This document shows positions 43,233 through 56,334 of a DNA stretch of 64,000 nucleotides, one piece after another. Under the pieces are notes generated by a model. The model searched no databases. It saw only the letters and a list, made by a program, of their open reading frames with translations, and was not told where the DNA came from. The position numbers and the translations under genes were made by a program. Origin of the DNA: Nymphaea colorata (Eukaryota; Streptophyta; Magnoliopsida; Nymphaeales; Nymphaeaceae). Each line of letters starts with the position of its first letter. Positions within the stretch are counted from its first letter, which is position 1. The stretch spans positions 13,746,354-13,810,353 of the forward strand of contig NC_045139.1 of the NCBI RefSeq assembly GCF_008831285.2. The letters run 5' to 3'.

Positions 43233-46200
43233 ATGGAGGTTGGACTCGCCATTTCCCGCCGTGCCACCGCCCCTCTCCACCTCGCCTTCTCCATTCCATC
43301 CTCCTCTTCCAAATCCTCACACCCCGTCTTCTTACAAACGAGGCAGAGCAATCCTTGCCTCAGTTCGCCGTCAACTCGTAGTCTAAAAACGCTCTACTCA
43401 TGTGTAGTGTCTCCGACTTCCACCCCTACCCTCATGGTCGAAGAAGAAGCTGTAGAAGAGCCTTTGGTTTCCGAAAGTCAGAAGCCGAGAGCCGTTAGGT
43501 TGGACAAATTTGGCCGGTTTTCTAGCCCTCGCGCCGCCCGGGAGTTGTCTCTGTAATGACTGCAGCTTTCATCTGTGGGTTCCTTGTTGTTGTCGGAGGC
43601 TCGATTTTAGTGGTGGGAATTGATGTTTTGATGGTTGTCTTGCAGATTAATTCTTTATGCTTCCTGTTTAGAAGGGTCGGATCCCGTTCGTCTATTCGAG
43701 AAGAGAGTGAATGCGAAAAGAGGTAAGGGAGTTCCATCTTCCTCTTATGCTTGACAAATTCCGGTGGAATTAATTTGTGGACCGAGCTTGTTATATAACC
43801 CTATTGTTTTTTTTTTTTCATATGAATTGGTTATCATAGGTATGTGTTAGACGATAATAAATTGTTTCTTGTCACACTTATCAATAGAACAGACCTTAAA
43901 CATTTTATCTTGAAAGGTGTCAGCAAATGTTCAAGATTTTTTTTCTTGTTTTTGATATACAAGAGATATAATGACAACGGGATTTTGAATCTTCTAGCAA
44001 ATCTAGCTAGTTTTAAGTTTTTCTCGCTCTTGCCAGACAAAGATTAATAGATGAGATGAGAGGGCAACTGGTTTAGTGAGCCAAGAGTTCACATGCTTTT
44101 TAGTCGTCTTTCATTTTACTGTATTAGGTAGTTCTTGTTCCTCCTGAGTTCCTATTACTGGCATCCGAGTTGAATATTCAGAGAGGATACTTTTAATAGC
44201 AATTTCTTTGTAGAATAGCGAGAAAGAGGAGCATATAGAACGTATTACACATGATAAACTTTCCAAGCAAAACAGTCTCCCTTGATTTGCTCCGTTGTGT
44301 TGACTACTATATCCATACTGCACAAGTTTTGCAACCTAACTTCAATAGTAAGAGTATTGCTGCAATGAAAGGAGGACCAGGATGAGGATCGAAGTGAAGA
44401 GCTGGTTAGTTCAAATTTTAGAAGATCATGAAATTGAAAGAAGAGGAAAAAAGTACGAGGAATCATTAGCAAGTGATATGTAAATTGTATGAAACTGATA
44501 AACAAGTTGTGTAAAAAACTGGCGACCAATGGAAAATATAGGTCACTTACTCCAGAAAACAGCAGACATGCATACATTCAATGAATTACGGGTTCAACTT
44601 TCGAAAGGTCAACAACTTGATAAGCTTATTATGGATCCAAAAAACATTAGAATAACAAGCAAACTTGTTCAGTAAACATATATTCTTTATGTCTTGCAGG
44701 TCATGTGCTCTAAAATTTGAGGTACCTGTTGGTACTCTTTTAAAATCACACGATGTTTGAATCTTATACTTTAAGATTTACTGTTACAACAAATTTTAGC
44801 TGAATGTTTTTTCAAATGATCTCTATTATCCACGTGATGCTTCCTGTTGTTCTTTGCATGAAGAAGGTTTGCTAGCTTCCTCCAATTTTCTCATTACTTT
44901 TTGCTTTACCATCTCAGATCCTCTCTATGTGTTCAACAGAGCTTCCTTGCTTGATTATGACCATATGAGTTTTAGTGGGGAACCTGTTGTAGCTCAAACT
45001 GAAGCAGAAGAGCAGGAGTTATTGATGAAGAACCAAAAGGAGAGTTTAAATGGTAGCTCACATATCTATTTCCCTTTCAAGTTCTCTTCATGTGCATTTT
45101 ACATATTATAATTTCAAGCTAGGTGTTTTTTTGTTAATTGTTATACATGCCTTATCAATAATATATTGGTAAACTTAGACAAACTTATCATGTATTGTTA
45201 AATGATAATCTATTGGATGTTCTGAATGCTTCAGAAGAAGAAGTCCTTTCAGCGCCGCCGAAGTTGGTGTACAGCAAACACGTTTTAAGGTTAGTTTCTA
45301 TACCTTTTTGTTTTTTTGATTAACTATCAGTAAGAGGCTCCGGTCATAATAGCATGGTGCCTATCATTCTCTGTCATGAGCGTTTTCTTGCATGGTGTAA
45401 TGTTGGACCAACACAAAATTTTATTAGTCAATGTTCCACACTATCACATAAAGGAACACTTAGTTTTTGCTTCAACTATGAAAGAGAATTGCTCTTTTCT
45501 GGTTTTTTGTTGGGTTGATCCACTAGCATATTATGTTTCAGGAGTTAATAATGTTTCTCTGAAATGCTTTGCAGGTATTCAAAAAGGCTTCTGGAAGCAG
45601 TTTTAGAAAGGTGGGATCATCATGTGCAGGTTATGGACAAAGTTACTCCAGCAAGTTGGAAGGTTCTCTCTTTCTCTTAGTCTAGCTTTTAAGAATCCTG
45701 TATAAAGACTTTAGGTGAGTTGCTTGACACATGTGAACTTGAGGCTAGTAGACCAAGTCTCTGTTAGTTTCTTCTTGTGCTGTTGTAACTTGTAAATGAC
45801 TCTCTCTCGGTCACGCTCTCTCACTCGCTGGGTCTAGTTTTGCAGAGTTCAAACTTTGCTTGAGATGGGTGAAAGTGAGGATATATAGTAGATGGTGCCT
45901 TCTGTTAGTTTCTTCTGTTTTTGTTAAGGAGTCACTGTAGTTATCGGTTTCTACTGGAAAAGAAGAAAACACACGATTCTGTATAAAGACTTCAGGTGGC
46001 TTAGCATGATGTAGGGAGAAATTGAGGATACATAGTAGACCAAACCTTTTTTTTTTGTTTTTTTTTGTGCTTTCATAAAGGGCTCATCTAGTTATCATTT
46101 TCTACTGAAAAGAAGGAAAAAAAAATGTCAATTAGCTATTCCGTAAGCCATGTTTCTCTACCTATAGGTTCTAGGTAGTCATTGTATTAAGTGTTTTTGT

Positions 46201-46750
46201 GCCCTAGGTTGTTTTGAGAAGTTACATTTTGCTTACGTTTGTTTATCTCGACTGATGTGCTTGTCATATAGAATCAACCTGGTGGAAGAATACTGGAGCT
46301 CTGCATATTACACATAGCAATGGCAGAAATAGCCATGCTAGGAACACGCTATCAAATCGTTATAAATGAGGTAAGCTGTGGTTTTGTAGGAATCTAATCA
46401 TTTTAACGCACTTCTGAAGTTGATCGTGAGCATCAGGAAAAGCATCACTAATTCATCTAATCACATACAAACTAAGTTGTCTCTCTTCAAGACTTCAACA
46501 AACGGAGGGTAATGGATCAGTGAACTGAACTAGCAATTCATATTACTATTTGCACATAATTGTTACTGTTCAGAATTTTTTGTGTGAATTTCTTAGGTTC
46601 TTACCGTCATCTGTCTTTGTGGTGTAGTCTGTTGATCTTGCAAAACGATTCTGTGATGGTTCTGCTCCTCGGTTCATCAATGGATGCCTCGGGACTTTTG
46701 TCAAAGAGCACATGGGAAAACAGCCCCCGAGTCAAAGTGCAAACTCCTGA
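43233..46750 (+). CDS. Plastid NusB-domain antitermination-like protein
   Basis: Seven exons (43233-43552, 43646-43722, 44918-45052, 45235-45289, 45575-45662, 46272-46370, 46628-46750) join in phase to 298 aa. Residues 1 to about 60 are Ser/Arg-rich with few acidic residues, like a chloroplast transit peptide. The NusB fold begins at ARELSLLILYASCLEGSDP, is interrupted by an acidic insert (EAEEQELLMKNQKES), and continues with PPKLVYSKHVLRYSKRLLEA and GGRILELCILHIAMAEIAML to INESVDLAKRFCDGSAPRFINGCLGTF. Bacterial NusB binds boxA RNA in transcription antitermination and rRNA processing; the plant protein (At4g26370 type) is expected in plastids. The N-terminal exon is fixed less firmly than the NusB part. 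Confidence 0.88.
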
Positions 46751-46817
46751 TCTGTTGATGACGTTGCTGGAGTAATTCTCAAGTGTCACCTATTTTGATC
46801 TGGATTATGTTAGTTTT

Positions 46818-46859
<42 letters not shown>

Positions 46860-49800
46860 CGTTCCCCCAGCCCAATATCATCAACTTGTACAGCATCTTT
46901 GATTCTTTGCGGCTATCCAGGTTAACTTAGTGTAGAGCTGAGGAATGTAAGATTTTTTATCCCAAGTTTCTTATTGTGCCTTCTTAAACTAGTTTATGTT
47001 TGGAATCTCAGTGTTCCTTTGGTTGCTGCTTATATCCAACTCACTCCTTCAAAGGAACAGTACTTCCATGTTATCTTAAGAAATGCCTCAGGTTTAACGG
47101 AAGATACGCCTCAGGTGTCAGAATAGTTTACCGTCTTGTTTTTTTCCTTTATAAATTAACTGAACTTGAATGATGCAGAATTTGGGACGTCCACTGTCGG
47201 ATTTTTGTCCTAGGGGTTAATTGATTCTGCATAATGAGACGTATCCTGGTCATATAGACAAACCTTCAGATTAGGCTGATTAGGTTTTTCATTCAGAGCG
47301 AGGGGAAGGAGATATCTTTTGCATGTGGAGAAGTGGATGGAAGCCATTGATTGGCAGCCAGAGCCTCTATGAGATTATGAATGATTTTGAGATTGGTAAA
47401 CTTTAATCCAACTTTGCCAAGCTGGGGTTGGCAAACATGCTAGGTTATGCTAAGAGATGCACCCCTGACAATACATTGTTATTTAGTAAATATCATCACG
47501 CGATGCTGGGCTGTAGATCGGTTGGATCTGTGGTCATTGTGAAGGACAGTAAGGATTCCGACCACTTATGTGTCTGTGCGCCCCTCCTTGAGAAACCGAT
47601 CGCCACTCATCTTCTCAGCACGATCAAGCTTTGCACCTTCCTTCCCACTACTAGCAGGTTTGAGAGGGGAACTCTAAACCACTTCTTGTAGCTTCATTTT
47701 GGTGAGAATCTGGTTCTTTTATTGATCCAGCACTCCAGTGAATTGAGTTTCACATGCTTTAGCTTCTAACAATCCAGCACCATAGCATCTGAGATGCTAC
47801 TGATAGCCGTGTCATTCACAAAAGGCCTCACTGTCGTTAGCAAACTCTTCTCATCAAGCCAACAAAGTGATTTGTCGATACTGTATCGTAGCAGCTCTCT
47901 GCTGTCACGTTTCTGTGGAAGTGACCATGCTAATGAATGCTTTCCCTTCTCTTCGTTGAAAATGATAGCTGGGTTCCATGCTTGAGATTTATGACCTCGT
48001 ACTCTTTTGGCCGCATTGTTCTTTCATCTGTAAAAGATCAACGACTCAATTAAAAGTCTATGCTTATCTAAAACTGACAATGGTTTTCTTCTATTGGACC
48101 ACAACAAGTCTTGAGTAGTTATCTTCTTTTCAAGTGACACGCATTCGAGAACAGGATAAAGGCTATACTACAGACCAGTTTCCATCATTTTTCCATGAAA
48201 ATCTATGGGCGTTATCGTGTTACCTTCCCTACGTAAAGTAATCCTGGAGTCCAATCCTGGCTACAACACGCTTACTTACGGCTGCCCAAGACAACGCCAG
48301 CAATATTGTTCCTACGACTTGTGAGTTCATGTCTATAGAAGAAGTATGAGAATTTTCTTGCTTTTTTCAACATGGTATTTGTCTCGTATCCTTCTGCAAT
48401 TTTTTCACAGAATTCCTTCCCCATTGAGAAGGCCTGACGGGTTTAAATGAAGAAAGTAAACAAAAAAAAAAAAGCTACGATATTGAGTTCAAACTTTTCA
48501 ATGAGCTGATCATCAAACATGATCATTTCAAGGGAAAGAGCAGTGAAGTTTCACCACACTGAAAGAAACGACGTGCTTCTCAGAGCACCTCATTTACTGC
48601 CAAACCATGGCATTATTTGTGAAAGATTTGCGAGGGATTCTTCGAACGGCACTGTAAAACACAGCCGAAGCTCGTTTATTTCAAAATTTAAGTATGATCT
48701 TGCTGGGCCTGAGCTACAAGTTGTATCTTCACAACATTAGTATTTTACGTTATCTTGGTCAAATTCCTCCATCTTTTTGGGTATCTACATGGCCAATTTT
48801 GATAAAAATATGCCTTTGAATCGTGTTTTTCGCGGACACATATAATATATAATATTTATATAGCGTTGATCGCTTGTTTCTACATTGGTTCTGGCGGTTT
48901 ATAAAGACGGTGGGTTTCACTATATCAATTTATGTATTAGGCTTTTTATTATCAATACATTCAAATTTTGGTTAAATAAGGACGCTCGTGCAGAAAGCTT
49001 GAGGAAATTTTAAAACCTGATCCCAAGGCATTGTCTGCCACTTGTGATAAGATTTTCAAGCAGCCAAAAATTATTGAGGGTACGGAAGCAACAAAAATTA
49101 TCAACAATTTCGGTGCCACAGCCAAACCACGTGACAAGCGACAGAGGTTCGGAATGATCAAAAACTTATTTTTTTTTTCCCCAAATGCATCACACATTTA
49201 CAAGCAGAATTACAAATCTGTACTCTGCCCGATTAATTTCAACTTATAAACAGATCTCCGTTCTTGTCTTGTTGAGGTTTTGTTTGATAAAATCTTATTT
49301 TAAAAACTAATATAAAGTAAATTAAGCCAAACAGCCAGGGATTAAACTTAAAGTATGGAGAAGGATAAATAGGTATAGAAGGAACTAGTATCATAATTAT
49401 TGTTCATGTCGATAAGGATGACAGAAGCAATGACGAAGAACAATTTCTTGCCTTACAAGGTTTCTGGACTGCTGGGTTCTTGCGTGCGCCGGTGGGCGCC
49501 GATAAGGATGACGATCGAAGCACATGGACTCCTTTCACTGTGCCACCGGACGTTCCACACGCAATCAGGCACTCGGATTCTTCATTCAGGAGAGACGAGA
49601 TTTTCAACAAGAGACGGAGCGTGACATCTCAAGAGATTCATTGAGCAAAAAGAGCGCCCCATATTCTTATCTTATCTGATTTGAAAAAGTAAAGAAGAAG
49701 AAGAAAAAAAAAAAAAAATCTGGGTTTCATGATCTGGAGTCTGTGGATCAGGATCCATGTCCAGATTTTTGGGGCATCGAGGGACCATTTCAGGACCAGC

Positions 49801-50619
49801 AAGTAGTGCCCATGTATACATGAAAGATGTCGAGTGAAAATGTGCGATACCAAGAAGGAAGAAATTTCTCCATGGAAAGAGGAAAAGTAAAAAAATGCAT
49901 GCTTGGTGGAATAATAACAAAAAGAATAATGCTGACTTTCAAACATTTTCATGTTCCCAGTTGAACTAATAAATATGTGGAAATTTTTTTGAAGAATTTG
50001 ACCTGTTATTATAAAAAGGAGATGGGCATCAGCATACCTTGTAATAGAGTTCCAAAAATTCGTCAATTTAGTTCAGCGAATCGAACATTTTATACAATTC
50101 AAATGGAGTTGTTACGCATATCGAACTAACGCATTTTTATAAGATATCTCAAGCAGAGTCTAAGTCCTAAAGACTTTTCGATAATGTAGTTAAAAGAAAA
50201 ATATACATATTTATTCCAAACACCGTTTTCCACCGCAAGTTAGAAGGAGGGCCTACATTTCTCGTAGTATTTTTCTTTTTCCTAAAAGGAAAAAAATTAT
50301 AATTGATAGTAATCTAAGTTTTTATTCGTTATGTGGTTGATATCTATCTTTATGTCTATAAAATTATTTATGGCGAACGAGAAAATACTTGCGAAATTAA
50401 AGCAAAGAAGGCCTTCTTTTTAAGGGAACCCCAATTTAGAAGAACCGTTAGCTCCATGGATTGGGAGACCCGAATTCGAACCTTGACCACCACGGGATCC
50501 CGTTCCTTCCTCTCTCGTGGGTCCCACTTTTGGATTCTGGAACTTTGCCGCGGAGGAAGAAATTCTACTTTAACTTCTCATCCGAATCCAACGAATGTGG
50601 GCCCCGCAAGTCGCGTTGG
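46751..50619. other. Gene-free spacer downstream of the NusB-domain gene
   Basis: Contains the NusB 3' UTR, a CT microsatellite at 46820-46857, and AT-rich DNA. Open frames (for example 47428-47691 and 49638-50066) show no domain and no splice support. I see no gene. Confidence 0.5.
46820..46857. repeat. (CT)n microsatellite
   Basis: About nineteen CT units about 70 bases after the NusB stop codon. Confidence 0.9.
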
Positions 50620-50626
50620 TATAAAT
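50620..50626 (+). promoter_or_regulatory. TATA box of the SDR gene
   Basis: TATAAAT lies 76 bases upstream of the ATG at 50696. A transcript starting about 30 bases downstream would have a short leader and would exclude the longer upstream open frame. Confidence 0.6.
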
Positions 50627-50695
50627 GCAGGCGCCCCCTCCCCTCCTTCCACCGCAGAGAAACCCTTACACGTGTTGAGCAGTTTCCCGACCACC

Positions 50696-51535
50696 ATGCC
50701 GGTATCCGCCGCAGCTACCGCCGAGGCCACGGCCACCATCGACGACACACCCCACTGCCTGACATTGCAGGACCGGGTGGTGATCGTCACCGGTGGCTCT
50801 CGCGGAATCGGCCGCGGAATAGCCCTCCACCTCGCTCAACTCGGCGCTCGTGTGGTCGTCGCCTATGCCTCTTCCGCCACCGACGCCGACGGAGCCGTCT
50901 CGGCCATCAACTCCTTCCCCCCTTCCCCCGCCCTCACGCAGCCCCGAGCCATTGCTGTCCGGGCCAACGTCTCCGACGCCGCCGACGTCAAGGCCCTCTT
51001 CGACGCCGCCGAGGCGTTCGGCGGTGGGGCCCCGGCGTACGTCCTGGTGAACTCCGCCGGGGTCCTCGACTCGACGTACCCGCCGATATCCGCGACGTCG
51101 GAGGAGGAGTGGGAGCGGATATTCGAAACGAACGCCAAGGGGACGTTCCTCTGCTGCCGTGAGGCCGCGAACCGGCTGAGGCGCGGCGGTGGCGGCAGGA
51201 TCATCAACATTTCGTCGTCGCTGGTGGCCGCGCTCCGGCCGGGATATGGCGCCTACATCGCATCTAAGGCCGCGGTGGACGCGATGACGAAGATCTTGGC
51301 GAAGGAACTCAAGGGCTCCTGCATCACCGCCAACTGCGTCGCGCCGGGCCCGGTGGCCACCGAGATGTTCTTCGCAGGGAAGACACCGGAGGTGGTGGAG
51401 CGTATCACCTCGGAAAGTCCAATGGGCCGTCTCGGGACGCCGGAGGACGTCGCCGCCGTCGTGGGATTCCTCGCCGGAGACTCTGGCCTGTGGGTGAACG
51501 GTCAGGTTATTAGGGTCAATGGTGGGTATATTTGA
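50696..51535 (+). CDS. Short-chain dehydrogenase/reductase, NADPH-dependent aldehyde reductase-like
   Basis: Intronless, GC-rich gene of 279 aa. The cofactor loop is TGGSRGIG (32-39), the structural motif is NSAG (119-122, usually NNAG), and the catalytic tetrad is N146, about S174, Y187 and K191 (YIASK). The C-terminal end WVNGQVIRVNGGYI is typical of classical SDRs. The closest plant group is the NADPH-dependent aldehyde reductase-like family (At3g03980/At3g04000), which reduces reactive carbonyls. The frame stays open 121 codons upstream, but the TATA box at 50620 and the homology both favour the ATG at 50696. The first 20 residues are Ala/Thr-rich; a plastid signal is possible but weak. 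Confidence 0.92.
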   Translation: MPVSAAATAEATATIDDTPHCLTLQDRVVIVTGGSRGIGRGIALHLAQLGARVVVAYASSATDADGAVSAINSFPPSPALTQPRAIAVRANVSDAADVKALFDAAEAFGGGAPAYVLVNSAGVLDSTYPPISATSEEEWERIFETNAKGTFLCCREAANRLRRGGGGRIINISSSLVAALRPGYGAYIASKAAVDAMTKILAKELKGSCITANCVAPGPVATEMFFAGKTPEVVERITSESPMGRLGTPEDVAAVVGFLAGDSGLWVNGQVIRVNGGYI

Positions 51536-53406
51536 AAAGAAGGAGATGTCTGTGGTCCTCCTTCCTCAGTCCTGGCTCTTCCCGCATTTCTTCGGACCGA
51601 TGAGTCCTCGTTAGTGGTCCACTGTGAGCGTTTTTGGGGTGTTTTCTTGAGGGAGGCAGAAGTTTGCGATTTTGCTGGACTTGTTGAGAAATGAGAACTT
51701 CGTGAACAGTTGCACGGTTATGTGTAAAGATGGGGTTTTGGTATCATAGGAGATCTTCTTTCTGTATAATTAGGAGCAGTTGAAAAGAAGAGTTTCTGGG
51801 TATTGCATGTCTCTTGTAGATCAGTGTTTGTACAATCCTTAAAATCAAGAAACTTTGATTTCCCGAGTTCCTACCATTTGCGAGTTGCTTGCAAAGAAAA
51901 AGAAAACGCTTGTCGTGGAAACATAAAATTCGTGATATCCGGTTCTTGAAGTTACAGGAACAGGAAACCCATTTGTAAGGTTTTGGTGGCTGTAGCTGTA
52001 ATTTGCGAAGCTGTAGGCTGGGCCTGGACACTGGGATCATCTTGGTGTAGAACTCGTGCCTAAAATCCAGAACTTGTTGTTAAAATCGAGATCCTGTTCT
52101 CGTTGTAGTTCTTCAAAGTTCCAGGGTTGCGGATTATTGATCTTGATTTTCGGGGGAAGACGTTGCGGCGAAAATCTAGGAACCTTTTGTTTTTTGGAGT
52201 TTCAGATTTGGCACTTGAGATTTAGGTTTTTACGCTGGACAAATGGGTTCCATGACTCCTTTGGACTTCCCATAACTGGGTTTCGTCACTTGTTAACTTT
52301 ATTTTGGACCTCACGTCTGATATATATATATATTTTTAGCTGCTCCCGATTTGACTTCTAATTTGTTCTTAACTCGAAATTGGAAATTCCCTACCCATTA
52401 GGAGCAGCAATCTTCGGTGAGATCTCCCAGCCTCTAAATTTGGTCACAGATTCGGAAGAGTCCACCAGCTGCGGAGATATCTAACTAAAAGTGAGAGGTT
52501 CATTTTTTGGTCTCTATGATCTTTAGTTACTGCTCTCGTGATACGAAACCACAGAAAGAGTGATGAGAAACCAAACGAAACCGGAAATGAAGAGCTCTGT
52601 TTCCAGATTCCAACCACTTGAAATTCTAGGTTTTTTCTTTGGGAGCTTGAGAGAGTCTTGTTTAGCTAATGCCAACTCCTGGAGTAAGGTTCAGTTAAGC
52701 TAAAAGGTCAGTTGATCTTCTTTTCTGCATCCCCAGTTTAGTGCGTTCATCTTAACCACTAGTTGCTACCGTGGAGAAGAGGACTCGTGTCGCTTGCAGA
52801 TGATGACGACGGTGGCCTTGCAAGGTGGTTGCTCGAACTGCTACTTTACGCATTCTTTTGCTACTTTGTGAGATAACTCGATAAGGATCAGACATGACAA
52901 ATTAGTGAATTGAATAAGACATGGCTCTGGCTCACTATTGTCCATGACCACCAGGTTGTCTAAACAAGAACCACAAACAAAAGCGAGAGCGCGCAACAAG
53001 CAACAATGGATCTAAGAAGAGAAAAAGAAGGTACATTTTTCATGGCGCGGGAATCTTTTCTTGTCAGCATCTGCGTACAGATTGTGGGCGTCATTGTCTA
53101 TGCCTTCATTGTGTCTAATTCAAGTTTTTTGGCTCCATAAATTTCTAGATTTTTGTTTCCTTTTCAAAAGCGAGAAATGGCAGGAACCGAACAGATCGGA
53201 TTCAGGTCGAGGCCTTCAATCAAGTTTGGTTTTAGATAAGTGAAAAAAGAAGGCTGCCCATTGTCTTGTAATCGAGCTTTGGATTAAATCGCTCATCAAG
53301 TTGATTCTGATGGAAAATTTTAAACGTAATCTGAAACTGAGGAGTATTAACTAGGTTCAGAGTTCTTATTTCTACGAAAGCTAAACCTCATTAGCAGGAC
53401 TTATCA

Positions 53407-53428
53407 CGAGAGAGAGAGAGAGAGAGAC
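53407..53428. repeat. (GA)n microsatellite
   Basis: About ten GA units. Confidence 0.85.
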
Positions 53429-55002
53429 TGAACCACATGGTACTGTACTAGTGGCAGGTGAAAGCTTGGAAGTTCCTTTCGTGTTAATTGACAGGAAGAA
53501 AGATTGTTTCTTTCCTTGAATTTCTAAATCGTTCACAAATTTCAAAGGTGGAGAACCAGAACCACTAGAAATGATGACTCAGGCTTCCAAATCCGTGCCC
53601 GCGAAATTACTTTCATTGACAAGTTCTTCTGTCTCCAATCGCGTGATGACATCAAATTAAGCATAATGAACAAAAAAGTGATGTGCCTGACTTGTATAGC
53701 AACTCTTACAATCTTGATACATTTGTCCAGGGTTTCACCGCCTAGCCTTTCTCCAACCCGCCAAAATTCTAACACCGTGCGGATGCTATAAAAGGGTTTC
53801 AGCAAATGTGGTTTATAATCTTTGCAGTAAAATGCTAATGAAATACTGGGCATACAGTACAAGTGAAGCCTTTGTTTCTCAAAGTAAAGTGTTTTTTTAT
53901 GAATGGATACAAAAGGCAAAAGGAAAAGAAAAACCAAGAAACGCCTGCAAACGGATCTTCTGCTTTACACAGTAAGGGTTATATTTCTACAGGAGAACTC
54001 CCTGCAGGTTGGTGGGACAGCAAGGATTTCACCATCTTGTGAGAGGACGCGGGTTAAAAAAAGGAAAAAGACAAGAAAGAAATGTACCCAAGAACAAATG
54101 GTAGAAGAAAGCCTGAGAACAGATGAAGTTAAAAAAGTGAAATAAGAGCAAAAAGATGGGAAAACGGAGGGAAGAAGAAAATTGTGGTAGAAAGAGGAAG
54201 TACCATGAGGCTTTCTTTTTCACAAGTAGTTCTGTCTCGATAGATAACTCCAAATCTTTGCTGACTCACAGCTGAGTTCAACAGCAGTAGATCTCACAGA
54301 GAGTGATCGATTTCACCAACTTGGGTTTGAAGTCCATTCACAAGTTGATCTTCAGCTCCTCCAAACATGTGGCTCTATGAATTGGACGTATGCCAAGCTG
54401 AGCTGCTGCTTTATTTCTTTTCCAAAAGTAGGCAAAGGACTGATGATTCTCTTGGCCCCCCACCACCACGAACACTATACAGAAAAGCACCCATCAATCT
54501 CAAAAGTTTTGCTCATCTGCGCATTCATATTGGAGTAGCAATGTGGTTTATGTAATCGTTTCACTAGAGACTAGAGATATCCTTCGGGTTCAAATAAACA
54601 GGATTCAGTATGTTTTCACTCGGGATTCGGACAGGGTTCCTTCCCAAGTTGTAAGACCAAGATTTGGTGATAAAACAAAAACAGGCGGTCCAACTAATAT
54701 CTGGAAATTGTGTAAGATCCACTTACGAAACATATGGAGCAAGCCAACTGTGGTTTTATGATGTTTTGAAAGAGACTGGTCTGGTGGAATTTTGATTAAG
54801 AGCAGTCAGTTGGAACAAGAGATGCATATATAGGACCCACTAGTTTATTTCTATCAATTCAACTACTCGGCACAACTTCATTATAAATCCACGGTCCCTC
54901 AGATTGATCCTGAATATGCGTACCCTCACATGCAGAACCCAAGTATGGTTCTTTGCGAGTGGATAAAGGGTTCTGTTGAACCAAGGTCAGAACCTCCTAA
55001 CA

Positions 55003-55172
55003 GAGGTGGAGCAACAAAATCTTGGCTACGAGTCACTAGTTATATAATTTTAAAGCTTTAAGAGGTACTGCATGTAAATGAGAAAAACTGTTTCGAAGTT
55101 TCAATATGAAAATGAACACTTTTTATACTCTTTATGTGCATGTGTGGGCAGTTGCCCACACCTGCCTCCGCC
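55003..55172. mobile_element. Possible short non-autonomous DNA transposon remnant
   Basis: The left part reads GAGGTGGAGCAACAAAATCTTGG and the right part has the inverted pair GTGTGGGCA/TGCCCACAC followed by TGCCTCCGCCC, whose reverse resembles the left end. Such ends are common on small plant elements. A similar start (GGGGCGAAACCAAGATTTTTT) occurs at 9602. No target duplication could be fixed. Confidence 0.3.
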
Positions 55173-56334
55173 CATATCTCCTAGTTAATACAGAGTTGAG
55201 TCCACCTAAATCTATAGTAAATTCAATGAAGCTCACACTCCCTAAACCAGAGCCCATCAAGTATATTGGTGCTGGTTCAATAGACATCGGATCCGGCCCA
55301 TTGACATCTCATCTATTTGACAATTAGCAACATCTATTTGACAATTAGCAACAAACAGGCTAACCTGTCAAAATTTATTGCGATGCATGACAAACTTAAC
55401 CTAAGACGTTTTATTTAAGACAATGTGTCGACTTAAAAGGGTTTCAAATATATTATGGAAACACTTTGTTCTTATAATAATACAATGGTGTAAATAAACA
55501 TTAACTAAGTGTCAACGACACTTTGAAACATATTTTTGACTTTTAGTCCATTTTTTGACTTGTATCTTACTCTTCCTAAGGAAAAAAAGTAAAGTATGCG
55601 CGCACTGTTTTTCTAGGAAAAATGTCTTTAACAAGGTCGCCCGAAAGCGTCTTAAACAAAATGATTTTGGTACCTTATCTGAGCCTTCCATACAAATTAA
55701 AGATTAATTAGAATATAAACCAAATGATGGATGTAATTGATCAGTGACAAAAGTATTTTTGATTGAGGAGTAGTTTGTATGTAGTCTTGCTAAAAAGCTA
55801 AAGCTCTTATCTTTTCTCTTATCTTGGGATACCAGCCTTACTTTTGTTGTGTTGAGATTGTATGTTTCAACTTGCATATCAATGTTTTTTTTAGTACAAA
55901 AACTTCGAATAGATACTAACTACCTATCCACTCTACCCTGTACATTAAATCATCCCTCTAACCAGCTCAACAATGAGGACTTTCAAATAAGAACGTCCAA
56001 TGATTCTGGACTCCATTCTTTTCGACTCGACCATGTCTCTTTGAACCTCCCCCTCCTCATCTCCAATGTCCGATATCCGATAGTTTCATCGGATATTGCG
56101 ATTTGTCAAGATTGAATGTTTTATGTCCATCCATCCTCAGATTCGACCGCGGAGATCTTAAATCTCTTTAAGTGTTTGATTTGAAATATCTCATGGCCCG
56201 CTCAACCAAGTGTCCTGCCCGGAGTGGATATTTCTTCATCCTGTGGTGGTGGGAAAACGGACCACCCTCACGACTCGTTTCTCAGGCGTCGCCGGCGACC
56301 AAACTTCGTCTTTGCTTGGTCACCAACAGATGCA

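Larger units (their letters stand above)
51536..56334. other. Gene-free spacer between SDR and HNH genes
   Basis: The first few hundred bases are the likely SDR 3' UTR. The rest is AT-rich with a GA microsatellite at 53407-53428 and a possible degraded transposon around 55003-55172. Open frames are short and lack domains. Confidence 0.5.

Noticed and set aside
47428-47691. 87-codon plus-strand frame downstream of the NusB gene
   Set aside because: No recognisable similarity, no promoter or splice sites, lies within the 3' spacer.
50461-51162. 233-codon frame overlapping the SDR gene
   Set aside because: Arg/Pro-rich shadow of the GC-rich SDR reading frame.
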